DNA of 23,316 nucleotides from a virus. Made by a program: the position numbers and the translations under genes. The stretch covers positions 1 to 23,316 of IMG/VR virus record IMGVR_UViG_3300007708_000026. One strand, given 5' to 3'. The notes beneath the pieces were generated by a model that was not told where the DNA came from, searched no databases, and saw nothing but the letters and a program-made list of their open reading frames with translations. This document shows, piece by piece, positions 14,208 to 22,071 of the stretch. The first letter of the stretch is position 1. Every line of letters starts with the position of its first letter.

Positions 14208-14236
14208 AATATAAATTGTACAGGTTGTTCTGTCAG
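14208..14236 (-). promoter_or_regulatory. Sigma70-like promoter before the Dps gene
   Basis: The minus strand reads CTGACA (14231-14236), a 17-base spacer and TATATT (14208-14213). Both hexamers match the consensus at 5 of 6 positions, about 20 bases upstream of the dps ATG. It lies in the 72-base gap after the nucleotidyltransferase gene. The spacing is ideal, but chance cannot be excluded. Confidence 0.4.
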
Positions 14237-14262
14237 TGGTATAATGTATCTCTGGATACTAA

Positions 14263-16275
14263 TTATTTAGTAAAAGCTTTATGAGTTAGTCTATCATTCT
14301 CGATTCTACGAATCTTAGGCACCATGCGCATAGCAATACGATTCAATGAAGACTTTCTCTGCTGAACAATACGTTCAATTCTTTCCTTTTCACTTACTGA
14401 CAATGTATCTAAAGGCTTTCTAGCTAGTCTTTGTTTCAATACCTTTACAGCCATTCTACGAGCTCTTGAATTAATCTTACTTGTAGATGAACGAGTTCTT
14501 AACGCGATCTGAAGTCTTCTATCTCTCTTAGATTGTGATCTAGCAAAACGTACCTTTGCTCTGATTCTTTCTGCTCTGGATAGTACTTCATCAAGTTGTT
14601 CTGTTTCTTCTTTGATGTTGCCTACTTCTTCACCAGTATCAGAATCAACGATTGCTAGTTCATCATCGTCATATGCATGCCAGAATTCTTCTTCATCCAT
14701 ACCATCAATGTGTTTTTGGATTTCATCATCCGACATGTCATCTTCTTTTTCACCTGGCTCGTCATCTTCTTCGCCAAGGTGATGCATGATTTTCATTCTG
14801 CGCAGCGTAGGATTATCATTAGCTCCCTCTATAGAAGCACCAACAAGAGCTTCTGTTACTTGAGTTGGAATTAGCTTTTCATCAAACTTGATGCCAGCTT
14901 CTTTAACGGTATTAATCATATTGCTAATGATTGAATATGAAGCCTTTGAGAAAGTCTTATTTTTAATCTTACGTAAAGCCATGTTAACTAGATTTGTAGG
15001 ACTAGATTGTTTATCGACCTCTTCAACTCCCATCGCGGTTGCTATAACTCTAGCAACTTTAATTTTATCTGCGTCTGTGAATTTCATTTCTTGTAGTCCT
15101 TCTGAAAACTGGTCTGCCATGTCTGCCATCTGAGGATAATCACTATTTAAATCTTGGAACTCATGTTCATGTGTATGCCAATAGTCTTGATGGTGAGCAA
15201 ATTCGCCAATCTTTTGTAGATATTCTCTTGCTGTCTTATGAGCATCATTCCATTGCGTGCGTTCTTTATCAGTAAGTTCTTCGCCTGCAATGTGGCGATC
15301 ATTGATACCCATATACTCATCAGTTGCTTTAATAGCATTTAGAATAGCAACAGGATCTTGTGCTCTTTGAATAGACATAGTAAATGCTGCAGATGCATCG
15401 TTACTACGTTTAAAATTCTTGGTTGTGTAACCCTTGTATGTAATCTCATCTGGTGGAGTAATACTTGGAACATCTTCTTGAATATCTACAACTGGAGTTA
15501 CAGCATTCAACCACTTCTTGCTAATAACGCCTGACTCATTTACAACACTAATGTAGTTAGCGCCACGGTCAACGATCTCATATTGACCATTAGTATCTTG
15601 TACCTTATCTCCAACATTGAAGATTGAGCCTTTTAGGTACGCTTCGCGAATATCGGTAGTTTCAAACTTGATGTCTTCTTTGATAGACTCCATGCCCATA
15701 CCAACACGAAGCTCATTCATCAGACGCTTACCATCTAGTTCAGTTAGTGCTTGAGGTAGACCTTTTTTAAATGATGCAAAGTCGCCTTTCTTGGCGGCTT
15801 CTCTCATTTTAGTACCCGACATTCCCGCCGCGGTGTCTGAGTCTGGATCACGCTCACCTGCAGATACTACTTCAACGGTATCAAAATTAAACAAGGTGCC
15901 ATTGTACTTGTCGAGTAGTTTTTTATATTCTGGAACTCTATCTGATCCAGCAATCATGACAAGATTCTTGTACTTTTTAGAAAGCATGGCCGCTGCTTCC
16001 ATGAATGTGCGCACTTCTGCGTTTGCTGCCACGAAATTTACACGCGGAAACATACGCTTAAGGTAATACACCTTGCGATCTACTGGAAGCGGATTTGACT
16101 TTTTGTCGTTTGAACGAGAAGCATAGATGACATGATCCGCGCCTTGCGCGCGGGCCAGCTTTGTCACTGCTTGTACTAACAGTGCGTGTCCGTTCGTTGG
16201 AGGTTGAAATCTGCCAAAGGCAAAGATGACCTTCTTTGAAGGCAATTCTTTTACGAGTTGCTTATATCTTTTCAT
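14263..16275 (-). CDS. Nucleotidyltransferase domain fused to long structural-type basic tail
   Basis: This is a 670-aa composite protein. Residues about 14-180 form a HIGH-type nucleotidyltransferase (cytidylyltransferase/NMNAT-like): GRFQPPTNGH at 21-30 holds the T/HxGH motif, MIAGSDRVPEY at 107-117 lies in the core, and MSGTKMREA at 152-160 is the (I/S)SxTxxR motif. The middle (200-520) is polar, with an acidic stretch (EEDDEPGEKEDDMSDDE). The last 100 residues are very Arg/Lys-rich, with many RAR/RRM runs, typical of a DNA-binding segment. A perfect late-promoter motif precedes it. Such cytidylyltransferase-like genes occur in T4-like marine phages, but their substrate is not established. 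Confidence 0.85.
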   Translation of the reverse strand: MKRYKQLVKELPSKKVIFAFGRFQPPTNGHALLVQAVTKLARAQGADHVIYASRSNDKKSNPLPVDRKVYYLKRMFPRVNFVAANAEVRTFMEAAAMLSKKYKNLVMIAGSDRVPEYKKLLDKYNGTLFNFDTVEVVSAGERDPDSDTAAGMSGTKMREAAKKGDFASFKKGLPQALTELDGKRLMNELRVGMGMESIKEDIKFETTDIREAYLKGSIFNVGDKVQDTNGQYEIVDRGANYISVVNESGVISKKWLNAVTPVVDIQEDVPSITPPDEITYKGYTTKNFKRSNDASAAFTMSIQRAQDPVAILNAIKATDEYMGINDRHIAGEELTDKERTQWNDAHKTAREYLQKIGEFAHHQDYWHTHEHEFQDLNSDYPQMADMADQFSEGLQEMKFTDADKIKVARVIATAMGVEEVDKQSSPTNLVNMALRKIKNKTFSKASYSIISNMINTVKEAGIKFDEKLIPTQVTEALVGASIEGANDNPTLRRMKIMHHLGEEDDEPGEKEDDMSDDEIQKHIDGMDEEEFWHAYDDDELAIVDSDTGEEVGNIKEETEQLDEVLSRAERIRAKVRFARSQSKRDRRLQIALRTRSSTSKINSRARRMAVKVLKQRLARKPLDTLSVSEKERIERIVQQRKSSLNRIAMRMVPKIRRIENDRLTHKAFTK

Positions 16276-16303
16276 TTAAGTCCATCTACAATTGTAATAT
16301 ACT

Positions 16304-16313
16304 AGTATTTATA
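16304..16313 (-). promoter_or_regulatory. Late promoter (TATAAATACT)
   Basis: The minus strand carries TATAAATACT, a full match to the T4 late core TATAAATA with the common following CT, about 29 bases upstream of the 670-aa gene. It lies in a 71-base non-coding gap. This is the best late-promoter match in the window. Confidence 0.65.
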
Positions 16314-16346
16314 AAAATAAAATTTTAGCTATTGTAAAACTCGTTA

Positions 16347-17000
16347 TCAAATTTTTGTAATAGTTAATATCGCACTTGGAAGTGCTGGTCGAGCGTATGG
16401 TGCAGTCTGTGCTGCTGTATATTCTAATTTCATGAGGTCGATTCTACTAAGAGCAAATTTCAATTCCAGGTAATCATTTACAGCAATGTCGTGTACTAAC
16501 CATTGCTTACTAATGTATTCATACACTGGATTATTTAATCCACCACCTTTCACTTCAACTTTAACACCAGATTCTGCCACATCACTATTATTTTTTGACA
16601 ACCATAAAAACACATCACGAGCTGCGTTGCCTTCGGTCTTAACAAGCATTTCTACTGTTAGCAAATAACTGCCTGCTGAACTGATAGCTACTCGAGTAGG
16701 ATTACTAGATACTACTGCAACACCTTGTGTATTGACGTGTGCTGTTGTATTATTAAACCAGTCGAAAGAGAATGCTGCATTTGCTTCTGTTGCTACCACA
16801 TCAGCTACTTTGTGGAAACAACCATATACTGGAGTACTTCCACCAGTAGAAATTGATGTTCCACCTGGTGTAACACCATCAGATATACGCAGTGGAGTTG
16901 CGCCAGTTGGATCGTAAAAAACTTCTCCAACAGTGCCAATATAATTGGTTGCTGGAGTGCCACCCATTTTATCCGCGAATAGTTTAAATGTAGTTGTCAT
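16347..17000 (-). CDS. Putative fibre or adhesin protein
   Basis: This 217-aa protein has an N-terminal fibre-type motif GTVGEVFYDPTGATPLRISD followed by GVTPGG (22-47). That motif recurs in tail or head fibres and structural proteins of marine phages, where it forms a short attachment repeat. The C-terminal 150 residues are beta-rich with alternating hydrophobics (AISSAGSYLLTVEMLVK, DVFLWLSKNNSDV, DYLELKFALSRIDL), like a C1q/TNF-type jelly roll. AGGA precedes the ATG by 6 bases. It is probably displayed on the virion and may bind receptor. The fold assignment is by pattern only. Confidence 0.75.
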   Translation of the reverse strand: MTTTFKLFADKMGGTPATNYIGTVGEVFYDPTGATPLRISDGVTPGGTSISTGGSTPVYGCFHKVADVVATEANAAFSFDWFNNTTAHVNTQGVAVVSSNPTRVAISSAGSYLLTVEMLVKTEGNAARDVFLWLSKNNSDVAESGVKVEVKGGGLNNPVYEYISKQWLVHDIAVNDYLELKFALSRIDLMKLEYTAAQTAPYARPALPSAILTITKI

Positions 17001-17028
17001 ATTGTTTCCTAGTTTTTAAAAAATAAAA

Positions 17029-17784
17029 TTAACAATTCCACTTTCTAAGAGCCAACGCTTTACGTGTTGGTTCGCCGTTTGGTTTCTTCATTGCACCTTC
17101 CATGCCACCCATGCGAGCACAAAATGACTTACGACGATTAGCAGCTTTACTTCCAGGCTTTAACTTAGAAGGTGGTGTTGTAACTGCTGTCTGTAAGTTA
17201 CCACCAGTCTTGGCATTGTAAGCATCAACACCTTTTTGGGTTAGACCACCAGTTGAAGACTTATGTCCTTTTTTATCGATAGCATATTCAAGCAATTCTT
17301 CATCAGTAACAAGCGTTAATGTTTCCCAAACAAATTCAGAATCAAGTCCTTCAGCAAGAGCAAGTTCTTCAATGACCTCTTCAATAAGATCAAATTGCTC
17401 ATCAGCTGATAATTCTTCATTCTCAAGTTGCTCGTGCACTATATTATATACAGTCTTTTTCTTTGCAGCAAAAGCTTCTTTAGCTCGCTTTTCAGTTTCT
17501 TCTTTGCCACCACTATGTGTTGTTTTAAATATAGCCTCATATCTTCTATGTGGATCGCCCTCTTTATGATAACTGACACGAACTGTATGATGTTTTAACG
17601 GGGCTTCGCCTTCTACTACAACTTCTTCATTTGCTGCTTTAAAGTCTGCGTCAGTTGGAGCACCTTTGCTTCCAGGTTTACGCATCTTCTCGCCTGAACC
17701 TGCTTTAATTCGTTTACGCTTGGCGTGGATATTATCCCATAGGCCTCGGCTGCCTTCGTCTAAATATTCTTTGAAATTAATCAT
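17029..17784 (-). CDS. Basic phage protein with conserved C-terminal Cys/Arg motif
   Basis: This 251-aa protein begins MINFKEYLDEGSRGLWDNI and has a basic segment (AKRKRIKAGSGEKMRKPGSK), a central acidic helix (QFDLIEEVIEELALAEGLD), and a C-terminal module SKAANRRKSFCARMGGMEG continuing to RKALALRKWNC. I recall the SFCARM...LRKW ending from uncharacterised proteins of T4-like marine phages. The stop-start overlap with the upstream gene is ATGA. The charge pattern and late neighbourhood suggest a DNA-binding virion protein. Function unknown. Confidence 0.75.
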   Translation of the reverse strand: MINFKEYLDEGSRGLWDNIHAKRKRIKAGSGEKMRKPGSKGAPTDADFKAANEEVVVEGEAPLKHHTVRVSYHKEGDPHRRYEAIFKTTHSGGKEETEKRAKEAFAAKKKTVYNIVHEQLENEELSADEQFDLIEEVIEELALAEGLDSEFVWETLTLVTDEELLEYAIDKKGHKSSTGGLTQKGVDAYNAKTGGNLQTAVTTPPSKLKPGSKAANRRKSFCARMGGMEGAMKKPNGEPTRKALALRKWNC

Positions 17785-18062
17785 TTTAGTGTGTCCTTAT
17801 GTTTTCCATCAACATATAAATTATGTTTTATGTTACTCTTTGGATTTAGTTCAACTAAATTTTTGTGGTGGCGCTGGGCATCTTCTTCAGACTTAAACAT
17901 TTTTGTAGAGTCATGCATACCAGATTCGCTGCCATCTTTCTTAAGTCTAACTAATTTTACTGAGCTATTTTCTGTAGATGACTTAGCACGAATCTTCATA
18001 AGATCGCTGTGCGCATTCTTCCAGCCTTTAATTGCTTCTTGTAATTCTGTATAAGTTTTCAT
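17781..18062 (-). CDS. Small basic hypothetical protein
   Basis: This 93-aa protein (MKTYTELQEAIKGWKNAHSD...) is Lys/Ser/His-rich with no hydrophobic segment. I chose the ATG at 18060-18062 rather than the in-frame ATG three codons earlier. AAAGGA lies 8 bases before the later ATG, but would overlap the earlier one. The later ATG also gives the ATGA overlap with the ligase-fold gene that is common in this window. Its stop overlaps the 251-aa gene as ATGA. A possible compact domain lies at residues 35-93 (VKLVRLKKDGSESGMHD). Function unknown. Confidence 0.7.
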   Translation of the reverse strand: MKTYTELQEAIKGWKNAHSDLMKIRAKSSTENSSVKLVRLKKDGSESGMHDSTKMFKSEEDAQRHHKNLVELNPKSNIKHNLYVDGKHKDTLK

Positions 18063-19291
18063 CGTTGCCATCCTTTGATGATATCTGCCGAAAAGTTAGC
18101 CTTGCTGAACTCCATTCGATCTACGATCTTAACTGCGCCACCTGTTAAATGGTCAATAGCAACAAAACCTTCTACACCAGTTGTCTTAAATCCATTTGCT
18201 GTTCTAAGGAATGTGCTAATATGTCCTGCACTATTCATCTTATTGATGATCATTTCTTTAGCTTCTACAATAATATTTGCTAAATCGAATATAGCTACGA
18301 TCTGAGCTTTATCATGATGTGCAAAGAACTGTAGAATTTTTGTTCTTACATCTTCTTGTTTCTTTTTTCCAGCAGGTGTCGATCTACGATCCATCATATC
18401 TTGATATTTATCATAGATGTAATGATATAAGCCTGCAACGTGAGCTTGGGTATCACTGATCTTTTCAGCATTACGCACTTTGGTGTTATTATAAGTCTTT
18501 ACTGCCATTAGTAAGTCTGCATCATTAGAGATTGCATTTAATGTGGAAGCGCTTATTGACTTAAATAGTGTACCTGCACGTGACAAGACTTTTGTGACTT
18601 CTTCTGTTTCAGCTTTAGTAAACGTAGCAGTACCAGAATAGTCTTTGTAATTAGCATCATCCATCCATATTGACGGACTTTTATTTAGTTTGTCTACAAT
18701 TGTCTTGCCGAAACTAGCTTTCATAGTTTCAAACGATTTGCCAGTATATGTTGTATGCCAAACTACTCCGATCTTAGCGCTTCTAATTTGTTTACCAAGG
18801 GCGGCGTTGTATGGAACAGCATAAACGATTGTGTTGGGGTGAAATGTTATATATGTCTGTCCATCTATAGTTTCCTTTTTAAGGTCACTGCCTGTGAACA
18901 TTAGGTCTCCTTGGTACACCCCTTCTTTTATACCAAGCTTCTTGAATTCTGCTAGAGCAATCTTTAATTTAGTTGCTAGATCGCCGGAAGTATCAGCATC
19001 TACTTCCGCGGGTGTCTTGTATACCTTAGGCTCTTTGTTGAAGACGCCTTTCTTTGCAACAAAGAACTTACCATCACGTGGATCAACACCAACGAAAATA
19101 GCAGGAGCTCCGTCCCACTTAACTGTTGCTGTAATCTTTGATGTAGAACTACCTGCAAGCATGTTGCGTAGGTCCTGTAGGAAGTTGATAGCTCTACGAG
19201 TACCAGCAACACCTTCATTGAAGATTAAATCCTCAATGTGCTCCATGTGCGTATTCTTTTCTTCCGCGATAAACGATTTTAATGTTTTCAT
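18059..19291 (-). CDS. Nucleotidyltransferase/ligase-fold protein
   Basis: This 410-aa protein carries motifs of the covalent nucleotidyltransferase (DNA/RNA ligase, mRNA capping) superfamily in the right order: motif I KWDGAPA at 58-64 (K58 would be the AMP-linked lysine), a motif III-like EGVYQGDLMF at 123-132, motif IV EGFVAID at 374-380, and motif V-like GGAVKIVDR at 384-392. A helical insert of about 150 residues (220-370) separates III and IV, unlike standard ligases. Similar proteins occur in T4-like marine phages without known function. Its ATG overlaps the preceding stop by one base. Placement among late genes argues against a pure replication enzyme. The motif assignment is by eye. 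Confidence 0.75.
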   Translation of the reverse strand: MKTLKSFIAEEKNTHMEHIEDLIFNEGVAGTRRAINFLQDLRNMLAGSSTSKITATVKWDGAPAIFVGVDPRDGKFFVAKKGVFNKEPKVYKTPAEVDADTSGDLATKLKIALAEFKKLGIKEGVYQGDLMFTGSDLKKETIDGQTYITFHPNTIVYAVPYNAALGKQIRSAKIGVVWHTTYTGKSFETMKASFGKTIVDKLNKSPSIWMDDANYKDYSGTATFTKAETEEVTKVLSRAGTLFKSISASTLNAISNDADLLMAVKTYNNTKVRNAEKISDTQAHVAGLYHYIYDKYQDMMDRRSTPAGKKKQEDVRTKILQFFAHHDKAQIVAIFDLANIIVEAKEMIINKMNSAGHISTFLRTANGFKTTGVEGFVAIDHLTGGAVKIVDRMEFSKANFSADIIKGWQR

Positions 19292-20022
19292 TATAGATTC
19301 ACCATAACACCAGTAGAAGATACTTTATCTGTAACTACAATTCTTCCAGCAGAATCTCCACGTGAAGGACTGACTCCATATATCTTAGGAACTCCTTGCT
19401 TATCAACTGCGATAGGATCAAACCTTTGATCTTCTCTTCTAGCTCTAAGTCTAAAATATAAATCATGTTCATCAGCATATTTTTTAGCTGGAATCATTTC
19501 ACCGTTTGTAATAGTCAAGATATTTTTAGCTTTGTCATAAGAATGACTAACATCCATCTTTCCAATGTACATGTAATCAATAGGACCACCCATCGCGACA
19601 TTACCAATAACAATTTTAAGCTTATTGCTAGAACCTATTTTACCAAATACGTCCGGAACCTTATCACCAGCATTGATAGTCTTACTTAATTTTTCATGGG
19701 CTAACTTTAAGAACTTTGAAGCAATTCCAGGCACTGCTAATTCTAGTCCTCTTAATCCACCACCTGCTAGTGAAGGAGCTGCTTCACCTTTTAATGAAAG
19801 ATTTATAGGCTTAACTTTTTTATCATAAGAAAATAGTTGCACGTCAGTATATGGTTCAGAACCACTCTCTTGGCGTCCTGTAAATTTATCTGCGTTAATT
19901 ACTCCGGTGATTTTAGTCTTTCCGGCTATTACAGTAATAGGATTACCTTTGTTTGCTCTGACTGCTGCTTTAATAGCATTCACCAATCCAGTTTCCTGTC
20001 TTTCTGCTGCTGCTCCTGCCAT
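19291..20022 (-). CDS. Conserved phage protein, possible nuclease-like fold
   Basis: This 243-aa protein has a compact alpha/beta N-terminal half. D60 in EPYTDVQLFSYD is followed by S76-x-K78-x-E80 in NLSLKGEAAPS; the D...(S)xK arrangement recalls PD-(D/E)XK nucleases, but only loosely. The C-terminal half contains MGGPIDYMYIGKMDVSH and a basic, polar end. GGAG lies 5 bases before the ATG, and a late-promoter octamer lies about 30 bases upstream. It is translationally coupled to the ligase-fold gene (TAATG). The two may act together, but no function is established. Confidence 0.7.
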   Translation of the reverse strand: MAGAAAERQETGLVNAIKAAVRANKGNPITVIAGKTKITGVINADKFTGRQESGSEPYTDVQLFSYDKKVKPINLSLKGEAAPSLAGGGLRGLELAVPGIASKFLKLAHEKLSKTINAGDKVPDVFGKIGSSNKLKIVIGNVAMGGPIDYMYIGKMDVSHSYDKAKNILTITNGEMIPAKKYADEHDLYFRLRARREDQRFDPIAVDKQGVPKIYGVSPSRGDSAGRIVVTDKVSSTGVMVNL

Positions 20023-20051
20023 AGTATCTCCATCTATAAAAACTTATTTTA

Positions 20052-20059
20052 TATTTATA
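20052..20059 (-). promoter_or_regulatory. Late promoter (TATAAATA)
   Basis: The minus strand carries a perfect TATAAATA about 30 bases upstream of the 243-aa gene and just after the UUCG terminator. It is well placed to begin a late transcript reading the block down to the fibre gene. Confidence 0.6.
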
Positions 20060-20066
20060 AAACTAC

Positions 20067-20086
20067 AAAAGCCCCGAAGGGCTTTT
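20067..20086 (-). terminator. UUCG-capped intrinsic terminator
   Basis: The minus strand reads AAAAGCCC-TTCG-GGGCTTTT, an 8-bp perfect stem with a stabilising UUCG tetraloop and a 3' T-run. It begins one base after the methyltransferase stop. It separates the base-modification cassette from the late block. Confidence 0.88.
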
Positions 20087-20087
20087 C

Positions 20088-21257
20088 TTAGATGAATTCT
20101 AATAAATTAGAACTTATATCCTCGCTAATTTTGTTGTCTTGGATATGAAAGTCTGTGTTTATATAGTCCAACTTACCATCAAGATACAGCTTAATGTTTT
20201 CCGCCATATCTTGCGCTGTGGTAACAGGCACGTTCTGGCAGATATGATTGAGGTTCTTAAGACCTCCAAGCAACTCAAAGTCTCTTGGAAGCTTCATGAT
20301 CTCCATACATTCACGAATGGTAAGATACCGATCTTCATCTGGATGAGTTAACTGAGTAGGTAGATGGCCAACAAAAGCACCAATGTAATCCTTAGGAATG
20401 GTAGTACCCTTACGCATGATGTTCATGCCAGTCTTAAGCTTTTCGTATCGGCGTTCACACTTAGGAACTTCACGATCATAACCATTTGCTGCCATCCAAG
20501 CGCCAACCTGCTTATAGTCATGTCCACACTCTTCAATGTAAGTAAGAACTTCTGTGGTCTTGGTAAGCTTATCAGAAAACTGCTTGTGAGTAATTCCACC
20601 CTCGATGACTTCAAGGATATAACGATAGTAAGGATCGTGACTTGGAGTTTTACTATTAGTAATCTCGTTCATCTTGTCGGATGCGATATATGGTACTCCA
20701 CGAATAGTGTCTTCAATCTTTGCATGCTCGCGTAGGTAAGACTTAAACACTGGAACTTTAGAGTCTTTCCAAAAGAAGTAGAATGTACGATCACGCACTT
20801 GACTCAATCCATGCAAGATAGACTTAGTCTTATAAATCGACATAGTGTAACCATTCTTCTTGCCGATAGCACGAAGCTTATCAACAACAGGAATTCCCAT
20901 CTTAGAAGCTAGTCTTGGAGCGTTCTCACCCCAGAATACCTTGGGCTTCATTTCACCCAGCACGTATTCAGCTGTAGTAGACATCCAATCGTTAGTAGCA
21001 GACTCTGAATTAGCCTGAGGAGAAAGAGATGACAGACCAGCGCATGGACAGACAGTGTTGACTACATCTACGTAGTAAGGATGGTAACCACCCTTATCTA
21101 GTACAATGTATGGAACTGGAAAACGGTTTACAGCATGAGCATCGTTGTCAGCAAAAGCTTCATAACTTAAAATATATTCAGGATCAGAACCAAATGCTTG
21201 AACTTGAGCAATTGTTTCTCCTCCAATCAATGGGACAATAGATGCATGTTTAGTCAA
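20088..21257 (-). CDS. DNA (cytosine-5-)methyltransferase
   Basis: This 389-aa C5-MTase transfers methyl from SAM to cytosine in DNA. Motif IV CPCAGLS (catalytic C72), motif VI ENAPRL (E111, N112), motif VIII QVRDR (153-157), motif IX RYLTIREC (310-317) and motif X QNVPVTTAQDMAENI (341-355) are all present. VPLIGG near the N-terminus fits motif I. I start it at TTG 21255-21257. GGAG lies 7 bases upstream, homology-like sequence begins there, and an ATG further up (to 21374) would overlap 125 bases of the glycosyltransferase with non-family sequence. It overlaps that gene by 8 bases. The target site cannot be read from sequence. Confidence 0.9.
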   Translation of the reverse strand: MTKHASIVPLIGGETIAQVQAFGSDPEYILSYEAFADNDAHAVNRFPVPYIVLDKGGYHPYYVDVVNTVCPCAGLSSLSPQANSESATNDWMSTTAEYVLGEMKPKVFWGENAPRLASKMGIPVVDKLRAIGKKNGYTMSIYKTKSILHGLSQVRDRTFYFFWKDSKVPVFKSYLREHAKIEDTIRGVPYIASDKMNEITNSKTPSHDPYYRYILEVIEGGITHKQFSDKLTKTTEVLTYIEECGHDYKQVGAWMAANGYDREVPKCERRYEKLKTGMNIMRKGTTIPKDYIGAFVGHLPTQLTHPDEDRYLTIRECMEIMKLPRDFELLGGLKNLNHICQNVPVTTAQDMAENIKLYLDGKLDYINTDFHIQDNKISEDISSNLLEFI

Positions 21258-22071
21258 AGAAACTCTCCAATGAATTGTCCGGTTTTTGAGAAGACATATA
21301 CGCTTTCTTATGTTGAATCGTAGTTGCCAACTTAATCTGTCCCTTCCAAGGACCAGACGGAACTGTCTTCTCACGGACAGTAATAAAATCAGGCCACAAT
21401 TCTGCTAGCTTACGCTGAGCTTCATTATGTACTTCAAGTGTACGCCATGTAGAACATCCGCCAGCAGCATTTGTTTCTGAACAGGTTACCATGTATTTAG
21501 CACTAATTCTATTCTTAAATCCGCGAGTCAATAGTTGCAGGTTAACATCGAAGTCTTCCGCGGCAGCAACTCGGCTCCATTGAATGTCACGTGGAATCTT
21601 CGATGCAGAATAATATACGTTAGTCATGATTCGCTGATTTTCGCGCACTGGCCATTGGGTAACATCAGGGATAACCCAAGCAGGTAGAAAGCCACCGTAA
21701 TAAATGCCCTCATCAATCCAAGAATTCAATAAACCAAAAGCATCATCAAAGTCTTGATCGGTGAATTTACGACTCAGCCACTTTGTACCTTCACCAGGAT
21801 TAGGTTCCTTTACAACAAAGTCTAGATCATCGTCAAACACCATGAAATCATACTCTTTAAACTTATCAAATATCCATTCACGAGTTGGAGCAATACGATT
21901 TATATGATGCGGCAGGGATAATACTTTACCGGGATACCGAACATTCATGTCATCATATTCATGATGCTGCACTACAAAGAAAGTCATACTCTTATATTTT
22001 GCGGGTAGACTATTGTAAGTGGTTTGCTTGTCCATTCTGCCAAGCGTGGGAATAATAATAAGTTCAATCAT
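21250..22071 (-). CDS. GT-A glycosyltransferase, TET/JBP-associated type
   Basis: This 273-aa enzyme is a probable sugar transferase. It has an N-terminal Rossmann-like strand IIIPTLGR, a DxD-type metal motif FDDDLDF at about 79-85, an acidic AAEDFD at about 170-175, and the conserved GGCSTWRTLEVHNEAQRKL at about 204-222. The last pattern resembles the TET/JBP-associated glycosyltransferases that decorate modified bases in phage DNA. I start at ATG 22069-22071, which forms ATGA with the deaminase stop and has GGA 7 bases upstream. An ATG four codons earlier has a poorer site. Lying between a deaminase and a C5-MTase, its likely acceptor is a hydroxymethylated pyrimidine in DNA. The sugar is unknown. 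Confidence 0.82.
   Translation of the reverse strand: MIELIIIPTLGRMDKQTTYNSLPAKYKSMTFFVVQHHEYDDMNVRYPGKVLSLPHHINRIAPTREWIFDKFKEYDFMVFDDDLDFVVKEPNPGEGTKWLSRKFTDQDFDDAFGLLNSWIDEGIYYGGFLPAWVIPDVTQWPVRENQRIMTNVYYSASKIPRDIQWSRVAAAEDFDVNLQLLTRGFKNRISAKYMVTCSETNAAGGCSTWRTLEVHNEAQRKLAELWPDFITVREKTVPSGPWKGQIKLATTIQHKKAYMSSQKPDNSLESFFD

Noticed and set aside
14244-14257. GTATC/GATAC inverted repeat after the nucleotidyltransferase gene
   Set aside because: The stem is only 5 bp and no T-run follows, too weak to call a terminator.
18894-19307. A 137-codon plus-strand frame opposite the ligase-fold gene
   Set aside because: It lies wholly antisense to a gene with conserved motifs; composition and lack of ribosome site indicate a shadow.
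20364-20735. A 123-codon plus-strand frame inside the methyltransferase
   Set aside because: It is antisense to the region between motifs VIII and IX of a real enzyme, with no supporting signals.
21258-21374. N-terminal ATG extension of the C5 methyltransferase
   Set aside because: The 39 extra residues are a basic shadow of the glycosyltransferase C-terminus, and a ribosome site favours the TTG start.
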